A model generated the notes under the pieces. That model had not been told where the DNA came from, ran no database searches, and saw only the letters and a list, made by a program, of their open reading frames with translations. The position numbers were made by a program, and so were the translations under genes. A stretch of DNA of 64,000 bases from Flavobacteriales bacterium (GTDB taxonomy: Bacteria > Bacteroidota > Bacteroidia > Flavobacteriales_F > PHOS-HE28), in assembly GCA_016718655.1 (NCBI GenBank), contig JADKCV010000010.1, forward strand, positions 1 to 64,000. Reading direction: 5' to 3'. Of this stretch, positions 11,670 to 21,220 are shown piece after piece; the first letter of the stretch is position 1; each line of letters starts with the position of its first letter.

Positions 11670-12700
11670 CCATCACGCATACCGATGGTGAGATAACCGT
11701 AGGTTCGTTCGTGGGGGGAAGCGCTGGTGGAGGCTGGCTGGGCACCAAGAGCAACCACAACCTGAACCTCTTCACCAACAACGGTTCGGCACAGGTCACC
11801 CTGCTCACCAACGGCAACCTGGGCATCGGCACCACTGCACCCGCACAGCGCCTCTCCGTTACGGGCAACATCTGCTACACCGGCACCATCGGCGCGTGTT
11901 CGGACCGGCGCTACAAAACGGACTTCGCGCCGCTGAGCGGTTCGCTGGCCAAGGTGGGCCTACTGAATGGGCTCTACTACAACTGGCGTACGAAGGAGTT
12001 CCCGGAGAAGGAATTCCCTGCTGAACGGCAACTCGGCTTCATCGCGCAGGACATCGAAGCGCTCTTCCCCGAAGTGGTGCTCACCGATGCGCACGGCTAC
12101 AAGTCCGTGGACTACGGCCGCCTGACGCCCGTACTGGTGGAAGCGATCAAGGAGCTGAACGCGTTGGTGCAACAGCAACAGGCCACCCTGCATGAACTGC
12201 AAGTGAGCAATGCCGCAAAGGACGAGGCGCTCAACACCTTCCGCACGCAATTGGATGCGAACACCGGCCTGATGAACGATGCCCTGCGTGCAGCAGGACT
12301 GCTCCCTTGATGGAACCCTGAACCGCAGGACTACGCGCACATCGGCGGTGGTGGCGAGTTCGTCTTCCCTGCCAAATTCAACTCCACGGGCAACAACGTC
12401 GTCGTGGATCGGGTGGTGGCGGAACTGCGCAGTGCGAGCGACCCCGCTTTGGTCGTAGCGACACGCAGTGGTCTGGTCCAGCGCGGTGGTGACGTTGTGG
12501 CCGTGAACGGCAGCGCTCCCCACTCCTTCCTCTCAGCGCCCAGCAACTACCCTGTAGCGGTCATGCACTGCAACAACCAGGGTGTGATGACACGCCTGCC
12601 ATTGGGGCTGGGAACCGCTTTCTCATCGGTGGGCATCGGCGCAACACGGGTCCACTACCGCTCGGAGCCGCGCTGGGCGCGGGTTGTGGGCGCTGACTAA
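11670..12700 (+). pseudogene. Chimeric remnant: S74 fragment fused to dockerin-associated module fragment
   Basis: Twelve bases after the stop of the upstream gene, sequence homologous to the S74 gene begins in mid-domain with no plausible start codon. It runs through VGGSAGGGWLGTKSNHN, CSDRRYKTDFAPL and LVEAIKELN to about 12262. It then passes in frame into GLMNDALRAAGLLP, which is not S74 sequence but the start of the module seen at 19972 and 10930. A TGA at 12308-12310 interrupts it, and the same frame resumes as YAHIGGGGEFVFPA, VDRVVAELRSASDPALVVA and so on to 12700, without the dockerin-like repeats. The junction sits at CACCGGCCTGATG, a short word similar in both parents. It is either a recombination product between paralogous surface genes or an assembly chimera. 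Confidence 0.65.
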
Positions 12701-12777
12701 CCTTTGTTCTATTGCCGCGTGCCGCTCACCCGGCCTAGGTTGCCGTCCCGTTCACCTGCCCCGAACGGAACGCGACC

Positions 12778-15700
12778 ATGACCAACGCCCCGCTCTTCCG
12801 CCTGTTCTCACGCGCCCTCCTTGCCGCCGCTTGCTCCCTCCTGCTGCTGGCATCCGGACATGCGCAACATGCCCCCCTCCCCGGCCGCCTGCTACTGCGC
12901 CTGAGCAAGGAGGCCGATGCCAAGTCCGTGCAGCGCGAGCTGCGCCTGGTGCTGCCCGCCACCTGGGGTGCGCCCAGCCTGAAGCCACTGGGTGAAGGAG
13001 GACGCTACCACCTGCTGGTGATGGGCGATGCCACCACCGATCCGAAGGCACTGGCCGAACGCGTGAAGGGCCTGCGCGGGGTGGAGGCCACCCAGGAGGA
13101 CCTTCCGCTCCAACGCCGCGCACAACCGAACGATACGCAGTACGGTAGCCAGTGGCACCTGGTGGACATGAACGTGGAGCCCGTGTGGAACAGCACCACC
13201 GGCGGTGCCACGGCCACCGGTCAACGCATCGCCGTGGGCATCATCGACAGTGGTGTACAGGGCGGCCACCCCGACCTGGTGGACAACGTGGTGATCGATG
13301 CACCGGCGAGTGATGAGCACGGTACCGAGGTGGCCGGCGTGGTGGGCGCCGTGGGCAACAATGGCGAAGGTGTGAGTGGGGTGAACTGGGACGTGGACCT
13401 GGTGAGCCCTGCGACCGTGAACACGCTAAGCGATGTGTTCACGCAGTTCCAATTCTGCCTCGACCAACGCACGCTCTTCAACCAGAGCAACGGCGCACAA
13501 GGCCGACTGATCGTGGCGGTCACCGCCTCATGGGGCGTAGCCGGTGTGGACTGCGGCTTCGGTGAACCGCTCTTCGACGACCTCGGTGCAGCGGGCATCC
13601 TGGTGGTGACCAGTGGTCCCAACGACGGCACCGACATCGATGTGACGCCCGACTACCCCGCCACCTGTCCGAACGCGAACAACATCGTGGTCACCAGCTA
13701 CGGACCGCTGAACGAGGTGCCCTTCGCCGTGGGTGACAACACCGTACACCTGCTGGCCCCCGGCGTGGACATCCTCACCACCACCCTGGGCAGCACCTAT
13801 GCCGTGGTGGACGGCAACTCCTTCGCGATCCCGGCCGTGGCGGGGGCTGTGGCGCTGCTCTACAGCACCGATTGCTTCACCTTCGCCCAAGGCATCACCA
13901 GCGATCCGCAGGCCACCGCTTTGCAGGTGAAGCAGGCCATCCTCAGCGGGGTGTCGCCCTTCCCCGGCGGCAACGCCATCACCATCACGGGCGGCAAACT
14001 GAACGTGAACGGCGCATACCAGCAATTGGCTGCGCAGTGCGTGCCCTGCACATCGGTGACGGTGGACCTCACTACCACCGCCGGTGCGAACGCCCAGTAC
14101 AGCGCGGTGAATGGACTGGGGAGTGTATTGGCCACGGGCACCGGCGATGCCTTCACCCTCTGCGCCGCCGATGGATGCTACACGGCCACGGTGACCGATG
14201 GAGGCAACCTGCCGGTGGAGGGCACGTTCACGGCCACCTTGGACGGTGCGGTCGTGGCCTCGGGCGCCATCACCAACGGCCAGCTCAGCTTCACCCTGGG
14301 CACACCGGAGCAGGGTTGCACCGATCCGAACGCTTCGAACTACAGCCCCACCGCGGTATGCGACGATGGCAGTTGCTGTTCGCAGAACACCGTTACACTC
14401 TACCTCATTGCGCAGGATGAGGTGGCCAACGGCACGGCCCAACTCACGGTGCAAGCCGGCAGCACCACCCTCTTCAACGGACCCGTCGCCATCGCGCACG
14501 TGCCCGATGCCCAGCTGAGCTACGGACAGGTGACCGTATGCGCACCCGCGGGTTGCCTCTCCGTGTTCGCCCAACAAGGGGATGTGGCCTTGCAGAGCGG
14601 CTTGGCAGTGATCCCCGCTGGGCCATTCCCGGAGTACTTCTTCATCGCCGGTGAGGCCACCAGCATACCGGTCGGAGCGCAAGCCGCCGAGGTGTGCGAC
14701 GGCATCGACAACAACTGCGATGGCGCGGTGGATGAAGGCTTCCTGTGGTATGCCGATGCGGACTCCGATGGCTTCGGTGATCCCACGACCGAACAGGTGC
14801 TCTGCTCCCCGCCCAACGGCGCATTCGTCCAGCAGCCGGGTGATTGCGACGACACCGATGCGAACATCAACCCCGCCATGGCGGACCCGTGCGGCACCGC
14901 GGACGGACTGGACAACGACTGCAACGGTGCCGTGGATGACACGGACCTGCTGGCCTGGTATCCCGATGCCGACAACGATGGCTTCGGCGCCGAACTCGCC
15001 CGAGGTGCTTGCCTGCCAACCACCGCTGGGGCACGTGACCAACAACGCGGACTGCGACGACACGAACGACACGGTGTTCCCTGGCGCTACGGAGGTCTGT
15101 GATGGGCTGGACAACGACTGCGACGGTACGGTTGATCCGGACTTCATCTGGTTCACCGATGCGGACGGCGACGGCTTCGGTGATGACTCCACCGCCCAAC
15201 CCTCGTGCGTTCCGGTGTCCGGTGCGGTGCAGGTGGGCGGCGATTGCGACGATACGAACGCCGCGCTCCAAGGCGGTGTCATTCTCTACGTGGCGAGCGA
15301 ATTCGGGATCTCCGCCGGATCGGCCCACTACGTGATCACCCAAGGCGGCACCACCCATGAAGGGGACATGGTCCTGATCGATACGGGTGATGACTACGCC
15401 GAAGGCAGCGTATCGGTCTGCCTGGGCGCAGGCTGTTTCAGCATCTCGGTCACACCGAACGAGGTGCCGCTGGCGGAGTTGGCTTTTATGGAGACCCCTT
15501 TGAACCCCGGGCAGAACAGCGCCTTCGCGGTGATCGACGGGTTCATCGGCAGTGCGACACCCCCTGTCGCAGAACTGTGTGATGGACTGGACAACGACTG
15601 CGATGGCGCCGTGGACGAGGGCTTCCTGTGGTACGCGGATGTGGACAGCGATGGCGTGGGCGACATTTCCACGGAACAGTTCAGCTGCACACCGGTTCCC

Positions 15701-18700
15701 GACCACGTGCAGGTGGCCGGCGACTGCAACGATGCGGACCCCAACCTGACCACGGTGGGCGCCACCTGCGACGACGGCGACCCGAACACCATCAACGACC
15801 GCGTGCGCACGGATTGCAGCTGCCAGGGCTTCGTGCCCGGTGACTGCCCCCCCGGCGAGATCGCCGACTGCAATGGCAACTGTGCACCGGCCGAGTGGGT
15901 GGGCGACGGCACCTGCGACGACGGTTCCTTCGAGCACAACGGCATCGCCATCTTCTTCAACTGTGGCGCGTTCGGCAACGACGGCGGCGATTGTGGATCG
16001 CCCTGCGACCCTGAATTGTGCGACGGCCAGGACAACGATTGCGATGGCGAGGTGGATGAGGACTTCCTCTGGTACGTGGATGCGGACGGCGATGGCTTCG
16101 GCTTCGAGCCCTCCGCACTGGTATTCTGCGCTCCACCCAGCGGACGGGTCCAGGTGAGCGGCGACTGTGACGATACGGACCCGTCCATCAACCCGGGTGC
16201 GTTGGACGGCTGTGATGGAGTGGACCGCAATTGCGACGGTGAGGTCCCAGGGACCACCGGTACCGAAGTGTACAGCCCGGACTGGACGGCCACGTCCACC
16301 ACCGGCGGGACCGTGAACCTCTTCGCCCTGCTGGCCCAAGGCAAGACCGTGGTCGTCGACCTCTTCGCGGCCTGGTGCCCACCGAGCCAGCAGATGCTCA
16401 GTGCCAATTTCCTGCAGGACTGGAACGCGCACATGGGCCCCGACGGGACGGACCAGATCCGCATCGTGGCCATCGCTGTGGACCAGAGCGCTGGCAACCT
16501 GACGCCCTTCATCAACACCGCGCAATGGCCCGTGATCGTGGACAACGGCGAGTCCTTCGGTCCGCTATACAACGCCATCGGCATGTACAACAATGCCGTG
16601 CCGACCTTGCTGATGATCTGTCCCGATCGTTCGGTGACGATGCTCTATGGCGGACCTGATCGGCTGCCGTACACGGGCCTCTTCCAGTACGATGCGGCTG
16701 CGGCCACGCCGTTGCTGAACGAACGCTGTGCCTGCCGAAGCGCCTGCCTGACGAACATCGGCTGCATGGACGTGAACGCCTGCGACTACGACCCCACGGC
16801 CACCTGCCCCGGCCCCTGCTCGCAGGCCCAGGAGTGGTTCGTGGACAACGATGGCGACGGTGTGGGTTCCACCTCGCTCGGTACGCATGCACGCAGCCCA
16901 CCAACAGTGCCGCCGCGAGCGGTGATTGCAACGACGAAGACGCCAGCACGCAAGTGGGCTTCACCTTGTCCATCCTCACCAACGACCCCGGCGACTTCGG
17001 CACGGCACACTACCTCATCCAACAGGGTGGCACCACCATCGAGGGCGACCTGGACCTTCCTTCGGAGACCGAGGGCATCGGTGAGCTGCCCGTGTGCATC
17101 GGCAGCGACTGCTACACCATCACCATCTCCCAGAACGATGTCCCCCTCTGGCAGGAAGCTTACCTGACCCTGGCCAGCGCCCCCGAGGAACCGATCACCA
17201 TCTCCATCCTGGAGACCTACACCGGTGGCGGCAGCGCGGAGGTCTGCGACGGCTTGGACAACGATTGCGATGGACAGGTGGACGAAGGCTTCCCGCAGCA
17301 GTATGCGGACAACGACGGCGATGGCTACGGCGACCTGCTGCAACCCCTTCCCTGCGACACGCCCGGCGTGGCCAACCCGGACGATTGTGACGACACGAAC
17401 GCCAACATCTTCCCGGGTCAGGGCTGTGGGGGTTGCACCGCCCAGGACCGCTTGTGGATCCTGGCGAACCAGGCCGAGCTGGACGATCTCGCGGGGGGGG
17501 CCGTGCTAAGCTGTAGCGGCGACCTGGTGCCCTGTCTTACCGAGGTCTTCCTACAGAACACGCCACTGGGTGCGGGCTGCGCCACCTGTCTGGCACAGCG
17601 CTATGCGTGCATCTTCAGTTCCTGCCAGCTACCGTGTATCGATGGCCTTGGGTCAACGAACTGCCAGAGTTGCGTGAACGCCAGTTGCAACGCCGCCTAC
17701 TTTGCCTGCGCGGGCTTCACCGACAACGACGGCGATGGGGTGGTGGCCGAACTGGATTGCGATGACAACGCACCCACCGTGTACTTCGGTGCACCGGAGC
17801 TCTGCGACACCATCGACAACGACTGCGATGGCCTCATCGACGAGACGCCGACCACCTACTTCGCGGACCTTGATGGCGATGGCTGGGGGGACGAGAACAA
17901 CACCGTGGAAGGCGGCTGTGATCCACCGAACGGCGCCACCAGCCAAGTGGGCGACTGCGACGACGCCGATGCGGAGCGGTATCCCGGAGCGCCGGAATTG
18001 TGCAACGGCATTGACGACGATTGCAACGGCACGGTGGACGACAACGCGGGCCTCCAGTACTTCGTGGATGCGGACGGCGACGGCTTCGGAGCCATTGGAT
18101 CGGGCATCTTCTCCTGCACGCCCATCCCAGGGCGCATCACCCAAGGCGGCGACTGCAACGACGCCAACCTGAACATCCGTCCGGGCGCACCGGACCCCTG
18201 CGACACCATCGACCAGAACTGTAGCGGTGGCCCGTTCCTCTCCACCTGGTACCAGGACACTGATGGCGACGGCTTCGGCAACGACGGGGTGTTCACGCAG
18301 GATTGCTCCCAGCCCCCGGGCTTCGTGGCCGCCGGTGGCGATTGCGACGATACCAACAGCGCTGTCTTCCCGGGCAGCGGATGCGGCAACTGCACCACCT
18401 CCGAACAGCAATGGCTGGCCGCGAACCAGAGCGTGCTACTGGCAGCGGTGAACGATTGTGCTGTTACCTGCTTCGGTGATCCGACCTGCATGGCGAACTG
18501 CCTACAAAGCAGCGGCGTACCGCTGGGCGCCATCTGCTTGAGCTGTGTGGACGAGTACCTCAGCTGCACCCAGGACAACTGCTTCTTCCCCTGCCTGAAC
18601 AGCCCTGAGGTGTGCTTCGGCTGCCAGGTCCAGTCGGGCTGCCTTGCCACACTGGCCACCTGTATGGGCCAAGTGGACGCCGATGGCGATGGCTGGTGGG

Positions 18701-20706
18701 CCGGCAGCGATTGCAATGACAGCGATACGAACACCTTCCCAAGTGCTGACGAGATCTGCGATGGCGTGGACAACGACTGCGATGGCAACGTGGACGAGGG
18801 CCTCACGGTGACCTATTACACCGATGCGGACGCCGATGGCTTTGGTGTGGACGGCACGGAGATCACCGGCACCTGTACGCAACCACCCGGTACCGCCACC
18901 CAAGGCGGCGACTGCGATGATGCGGATGACACCGTGTTCCCCAATGCGCCGGAATTGTGCGACGGCATCGATAATGACTGCGACGGAGAGACCGATGACA
19001 ACGCGGGCATCCTGTACTTCACCGATGCGGATGGCGACAGCTATGGCGATGACGGAAGCGCGATCTTCTCCTGCACGCCCATCCCCGGCGCGGTGACCGT
19101 GGGCGGCGACTGCGACGATGGTGACGCCGCCATCAACCCCGGTGCGGCGGACCCCTGTGATGCCATCGACCAGGACTGCAGCGGCGGACCGGTCCTGAAC
19201 ACGTGGTTCCAGGACAACGATGCGGACGGCTTCGGCAACGACGCGGTCAGCCTGAACGATTGCGCGCAGCCCAGCGGCTATGTGGCCCAAGGCGGTGATT
19301 GTGATGACACGAACAACACGCTCTTCCCGGGCAATGGGTGCAACACCTGCACGCCGACGGACCAACAGTGGCTGGCCATCAACCAACAGGCCCTGCTGAA
19401 CGCCATGAACGGTTGTGCCTTGGAATGCTTGTCCGGCGAGCCGGGTTGCATCAGCAGCTGCTTGCAGGATGCGGGGATACCGGTAGGTGCCTTCTGCCTG
19501 ACCTGTGTGGAGGACTACATCTCCTGCACGCAGACCAACTGCCTGATCCAATGCCTGGGCAGCGAGGAGGCTTGCCAGGAGTGCCAACTGCAGAGCGGCT
19601 GCTTCGCCACCTTCGCCAGCTGCCTGGGCATGGTGGACGCGGACAGTGATGGCTGGTGGGCCGGCAGTGACTGCGACGACACCGATCCCACGGTACACCC
19701 TGGAGCGACCGAGTTGTGCAACGGTATCGATGACGACTGTGATGGTACCGTGGACGACAATGCCGGCACGGCCTACTACCCTGATCTGGACGGTGATGGC
19801 TACGGTGCCGATGACGCGCTGGTGCTTTCCTGCACCCCGGTGCCGGGCTTGATCACCACGGGCGGTGACTGCAACGACAGCGACCCCGTCGTGAACCCGC
19901 TGGGCACCGAACGCTGCAATGGCCTGGATGATGACTGCGACGGCACGGTGGATGAGGACTGTGTGCTCGTGGATGTGAAGGTCTTCCTGGAAGGCCCGTA
20001 CGACCCGAGCACCGGCCTGATGGACGATGGGCTGCGCGCGCTGGGCCTGGTGCCCACCACCGAACCCTATACCGGCCTTGGCTACGTGCACGTGGGCGGT
20101 GGGGGCGAAACGACAACACCTGTCGTACTGGCGGCCAGCGGACCCGATGCCGTGGTGGACTGGGTGGTGCTGGAACTGCGCCTGGACGTGGACCCGACCA
20201 TCGTGGTGGCCAGTCGCTGTGCATTGCTGCAACGCGATGGCGATGTGGTGGATACCGACGGCATCAACCCCGTGAGCCTTTCCACCAGCCCGGGCGACCG
20301 GTTCATCGCCGTGCGCCACCGCAACCACCTGGGGGTGATGACGGCCGTGCCCTTCGTGGTGTCCAACAGCGCGCTGGAAGTGGACCTGCGCACGGCGCTG
20401 GAGGAGACCTTCGGCATCGGTTCCCGGCGGTCCATCAGTGGCACCTTCCCGGCCATGGCACTTTGGATGGGCGACGTGAACGGCGACGATGACATCCGCT
20501 ACACCGGACCTCAGAACGACCGCGACCCCGTGCTCTTCATCATCGGCGGTTCGGTGCCCACCAACACCGTGAGCGGCTACTTCCCCGAGGACGTGAACCT
20601 GGACGGGACCGTGAAGTACACCGGACCCCGCAACGACCGCGATCCCATCCTTCAATCGGTGGGAGGCAGCGTACCCACCAACGTGAAGGAAGGCAGTGTG
20701 CCCTAG
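12778..20706 (+). CDS. Giant secreted subtilisin-like (S8) protein with MopE-type metal-binding repeats, thioredoxin-like domain and dockerin-like end (two frame breaks)
   Basis: The ATG at 12778 starts a signal peptide ending near ASGHAQ. Residues 31-118 resemble an I9-type propeptide. The S8 domain follows with Asp157 (GIIDSGVQGGHPDL), His181 (DEHGTEVAGVVGAVG) and Ser348 (GNSFAIPAVAGAVALL), plus an oxyanion-type Asn in SGPNDG. Next come four copies of a roughly 85-residue domain with a CxxxGCY-like motif, fifteen MopE-type repeats (CDGxDNDCDGxVDE...DxDGDGFG), a Notch-LNR-like Cys block, a thioredoxin-like domain, three Cys-rich modules, and a C-terminal module with two dockerin-like loops. 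It reads as about 2,640 residues if frame changes near 15000 and 16880 are corrected; both fall inside clear repeats, so they look like base-call errors. It is exported and probably disulfide-rich and calcium-binding. The catalytic triad is complete, but proteolysis is unproven. A strong hairpin terminator follows. Confidence 0.85.
13178..14037 (+). other. Subtilisin (peptidase S8) catalytic domain
   Basis: The triad codons are GAC 13246-13248 (Asp157), CAC 13318-13320 (His181) and TCC 13819-13821 (Ser348). The serine context is GNSFAIP instead of the usual GTSMAxP, a mild departure. The Asp-His spacing of 24 residues is short but acceptable for S8. The preceding 88 residues resemble an inhibitor I9 propeptide. 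Confidence 0.85.
16262..16700 (+). other. Thioredoxin/TlpA-like domain embedded in the giant protein
   Basis: In the middle frame the segment reads VVVDLFAAWCPPSQQM, IRIVAIAVDQSAGN, WPVIVDNGESFGPLYNAIGM, and a cis-Pro-type loop NAVPTLLMI. That is the order of a thioredoxin fold. The active site is CPPS instead of CxxC (Cys codon 16376-16378), so a disulfide reductase cycle would be altered; a peroxiredoxin-like or purely structural role is possible. Confidence 0.75.
17240..19960 (+). repeat. 957-bp higher-order tandem repeat (MopE, Cys-rich module, MopE, MopE)
   Basis: Each unit holds one MopE-type repeat, one module of about 98 residues with 13-15 cysteines (17420-17720, 18377-18670, 19333-19630), then two further MopE repeats. 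The Cys-rich modules start 957 and 956 bases apart. Shared landmarks are GCxxCTxxxQQW, PxGAxCLxCVxxYxSCTQxNC and QxQSGCxATxAxC. Units two and three are closest to one another. The third unit runs straight into the C-terminal module. Confidence 0.85.
19972..20706 (+). other. C-terminal module with two dockerin-like loops, shared by three neighbouring genes
   Basis: The module opens with VKVFLEGPYDPSTGLMDDGL, continues through EPYTGLGYVHVGGGG, VDWVVLELR and RHRNHLGVMTAVPF, and ends with two repeats GDVNGDDDIRYTGPQNDRD and EDVNLDGTVKYTGPRNDRD. The Asp/Asn spacing is EF-hand-like, as in dockerins. Homologous modules end the gene at 9008-11658 (complete) and the remnant at 12263-12700 (without the loops). 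It may be a surface-attachment or secretion end used in place of a T9SS type A domain. Confidence 0.75.
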
Positions 20707-20719
20707 CGCAAGTTCGTGG

Positions 20720-20761
20720 AACGCAGAGCGCCCGGCACATCGGTTGCCGGGCGCTTGCGTT
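20720..20761 (+). terminator. Strong hairpin terminator after the giant gene
   Basis: AGCGCCCGGCA (20727-20737) pairs perfectly with TGCCGGGCGCT (20745-20755) around a 7-base loop. After a one-base bulge, AACGCA/TGCGTT extends the stem to 17 pairs. There is no T-tract. It starts 14 bases after the stop codon. Confidence 0.75.
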
Positions 20762-20805
20762 CACGCTCGAAGATCGAGCGTGCGCGGATAGGAAGGTGGG
20801 GAGTT

Positions 20806-21012
20806 CTAACCCACCTGTCCCGCCGTCGTGGACACGGGTTCCTCCTCTTCGCACAAGAAGGCCGCCGCATGGTGTTGGAGGAACGAGGTGCTGAGCGTTC
20901 CGGCCAATACCGCTTGTCGCAACAGCTGCTGCGTGCGGGTCAACAAGGGGTGCTGGAGCGTTGGCTCCGATCCTTCGTTCGGGGTCTCGGGAAGTGGGGG
21001 TGTCGGTGTCAT
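20806..21012 (-). CDS. Possible small hypothetical protein (68 aa)
   Basis: This minus-strand frame from ATG 21012 encodes 68 residues: a Pro/Thr-rich start (MTPTPPLPETP), then a likely amphipathic helix (LLTRTQQLLRQAVLAGTL), an acidic CEEEE stretch and a short tail. I recognise no family. It lies alone in the 514-base gap between the giant gene and the lipoprotein gene, beside the hairpin repeat array. I see no strong promoter. A longer reading of this frame runs into the repeats and is less believable. It could be a chance frame in GC-rich DNA. Confidence 0.3.
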   Translation of the reverse strand: MTPTPPLPETPNEGSEPTLQHPLLTRTQQLLRQAVLAGTLSTSFLQHHAAAFLCEEEEPVSTTAGQVG

Positions 21013-21070
21013 CGGAGTTCGGTACGAAGTGACGGGCTTCCGGAACGATCCGCAACGTGAGATCCCACGG

Positions 21071-21169
21071 GGTGGTACCCGTGTAAGAACACGGAGTGGG
21101 TACCCGTGTAAGAACACGGAGTGGGTACCCGTGTAAGAACACGGGGTGGTACCCGTGTAAAAACACGGA
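21071..21169. repeat. Four tandem 25-bp hairpin repeats
   Basis: The unit is close to GTGGGTACCCGTGTAAGAAC followed by ACGGA. Copies run 21071-21095, 21096-21120, 21121-21144 and 21145-21169; the third lacks one base, and the first and fourth carry a GGTGG start. Each unit contains the inverted repeat CCGTGT-AAGA-ACACGG plus a palindromic GGTACC. The array ends about 50 bases before the lipoprotein start. The rest of the 20762-21220 gap holds nothing else I can name. Confidence 0.9.
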
Positions 21170-21220
21170 GTGGCGCATCGTAACGGCCGCTTACTTAGTG
21201 CGCATCATCCACACCGGAAC

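Noticed and set aside
13528..15282. 584-codon open frame on the minus strand
   Set aside because: It lies antisense to the S8/MopE protein, whose motifs are unmistakable; long antisense frames are expected in GC-rich repeats.
18502..20655. 717-codon open frame on the minus strand
   Set aside because: Shadow of the MopE repeats on the other strand, with Val/Ala/His-rich, motif-free translation.
21071..21169. CRISPR array
   Set aside because: Units are contiguous 25-base repeats with no unique spacers, and there are no cas genes.
20540..21178. 212-codon minus-strand frame through the hairpin repeats
   Set aside because: The N-terminal part is translated repeats (FLHGYHPVFLHGY) and the rest overlaps the giant gene; only the inner 68-codon frame is kept, at low confidence.
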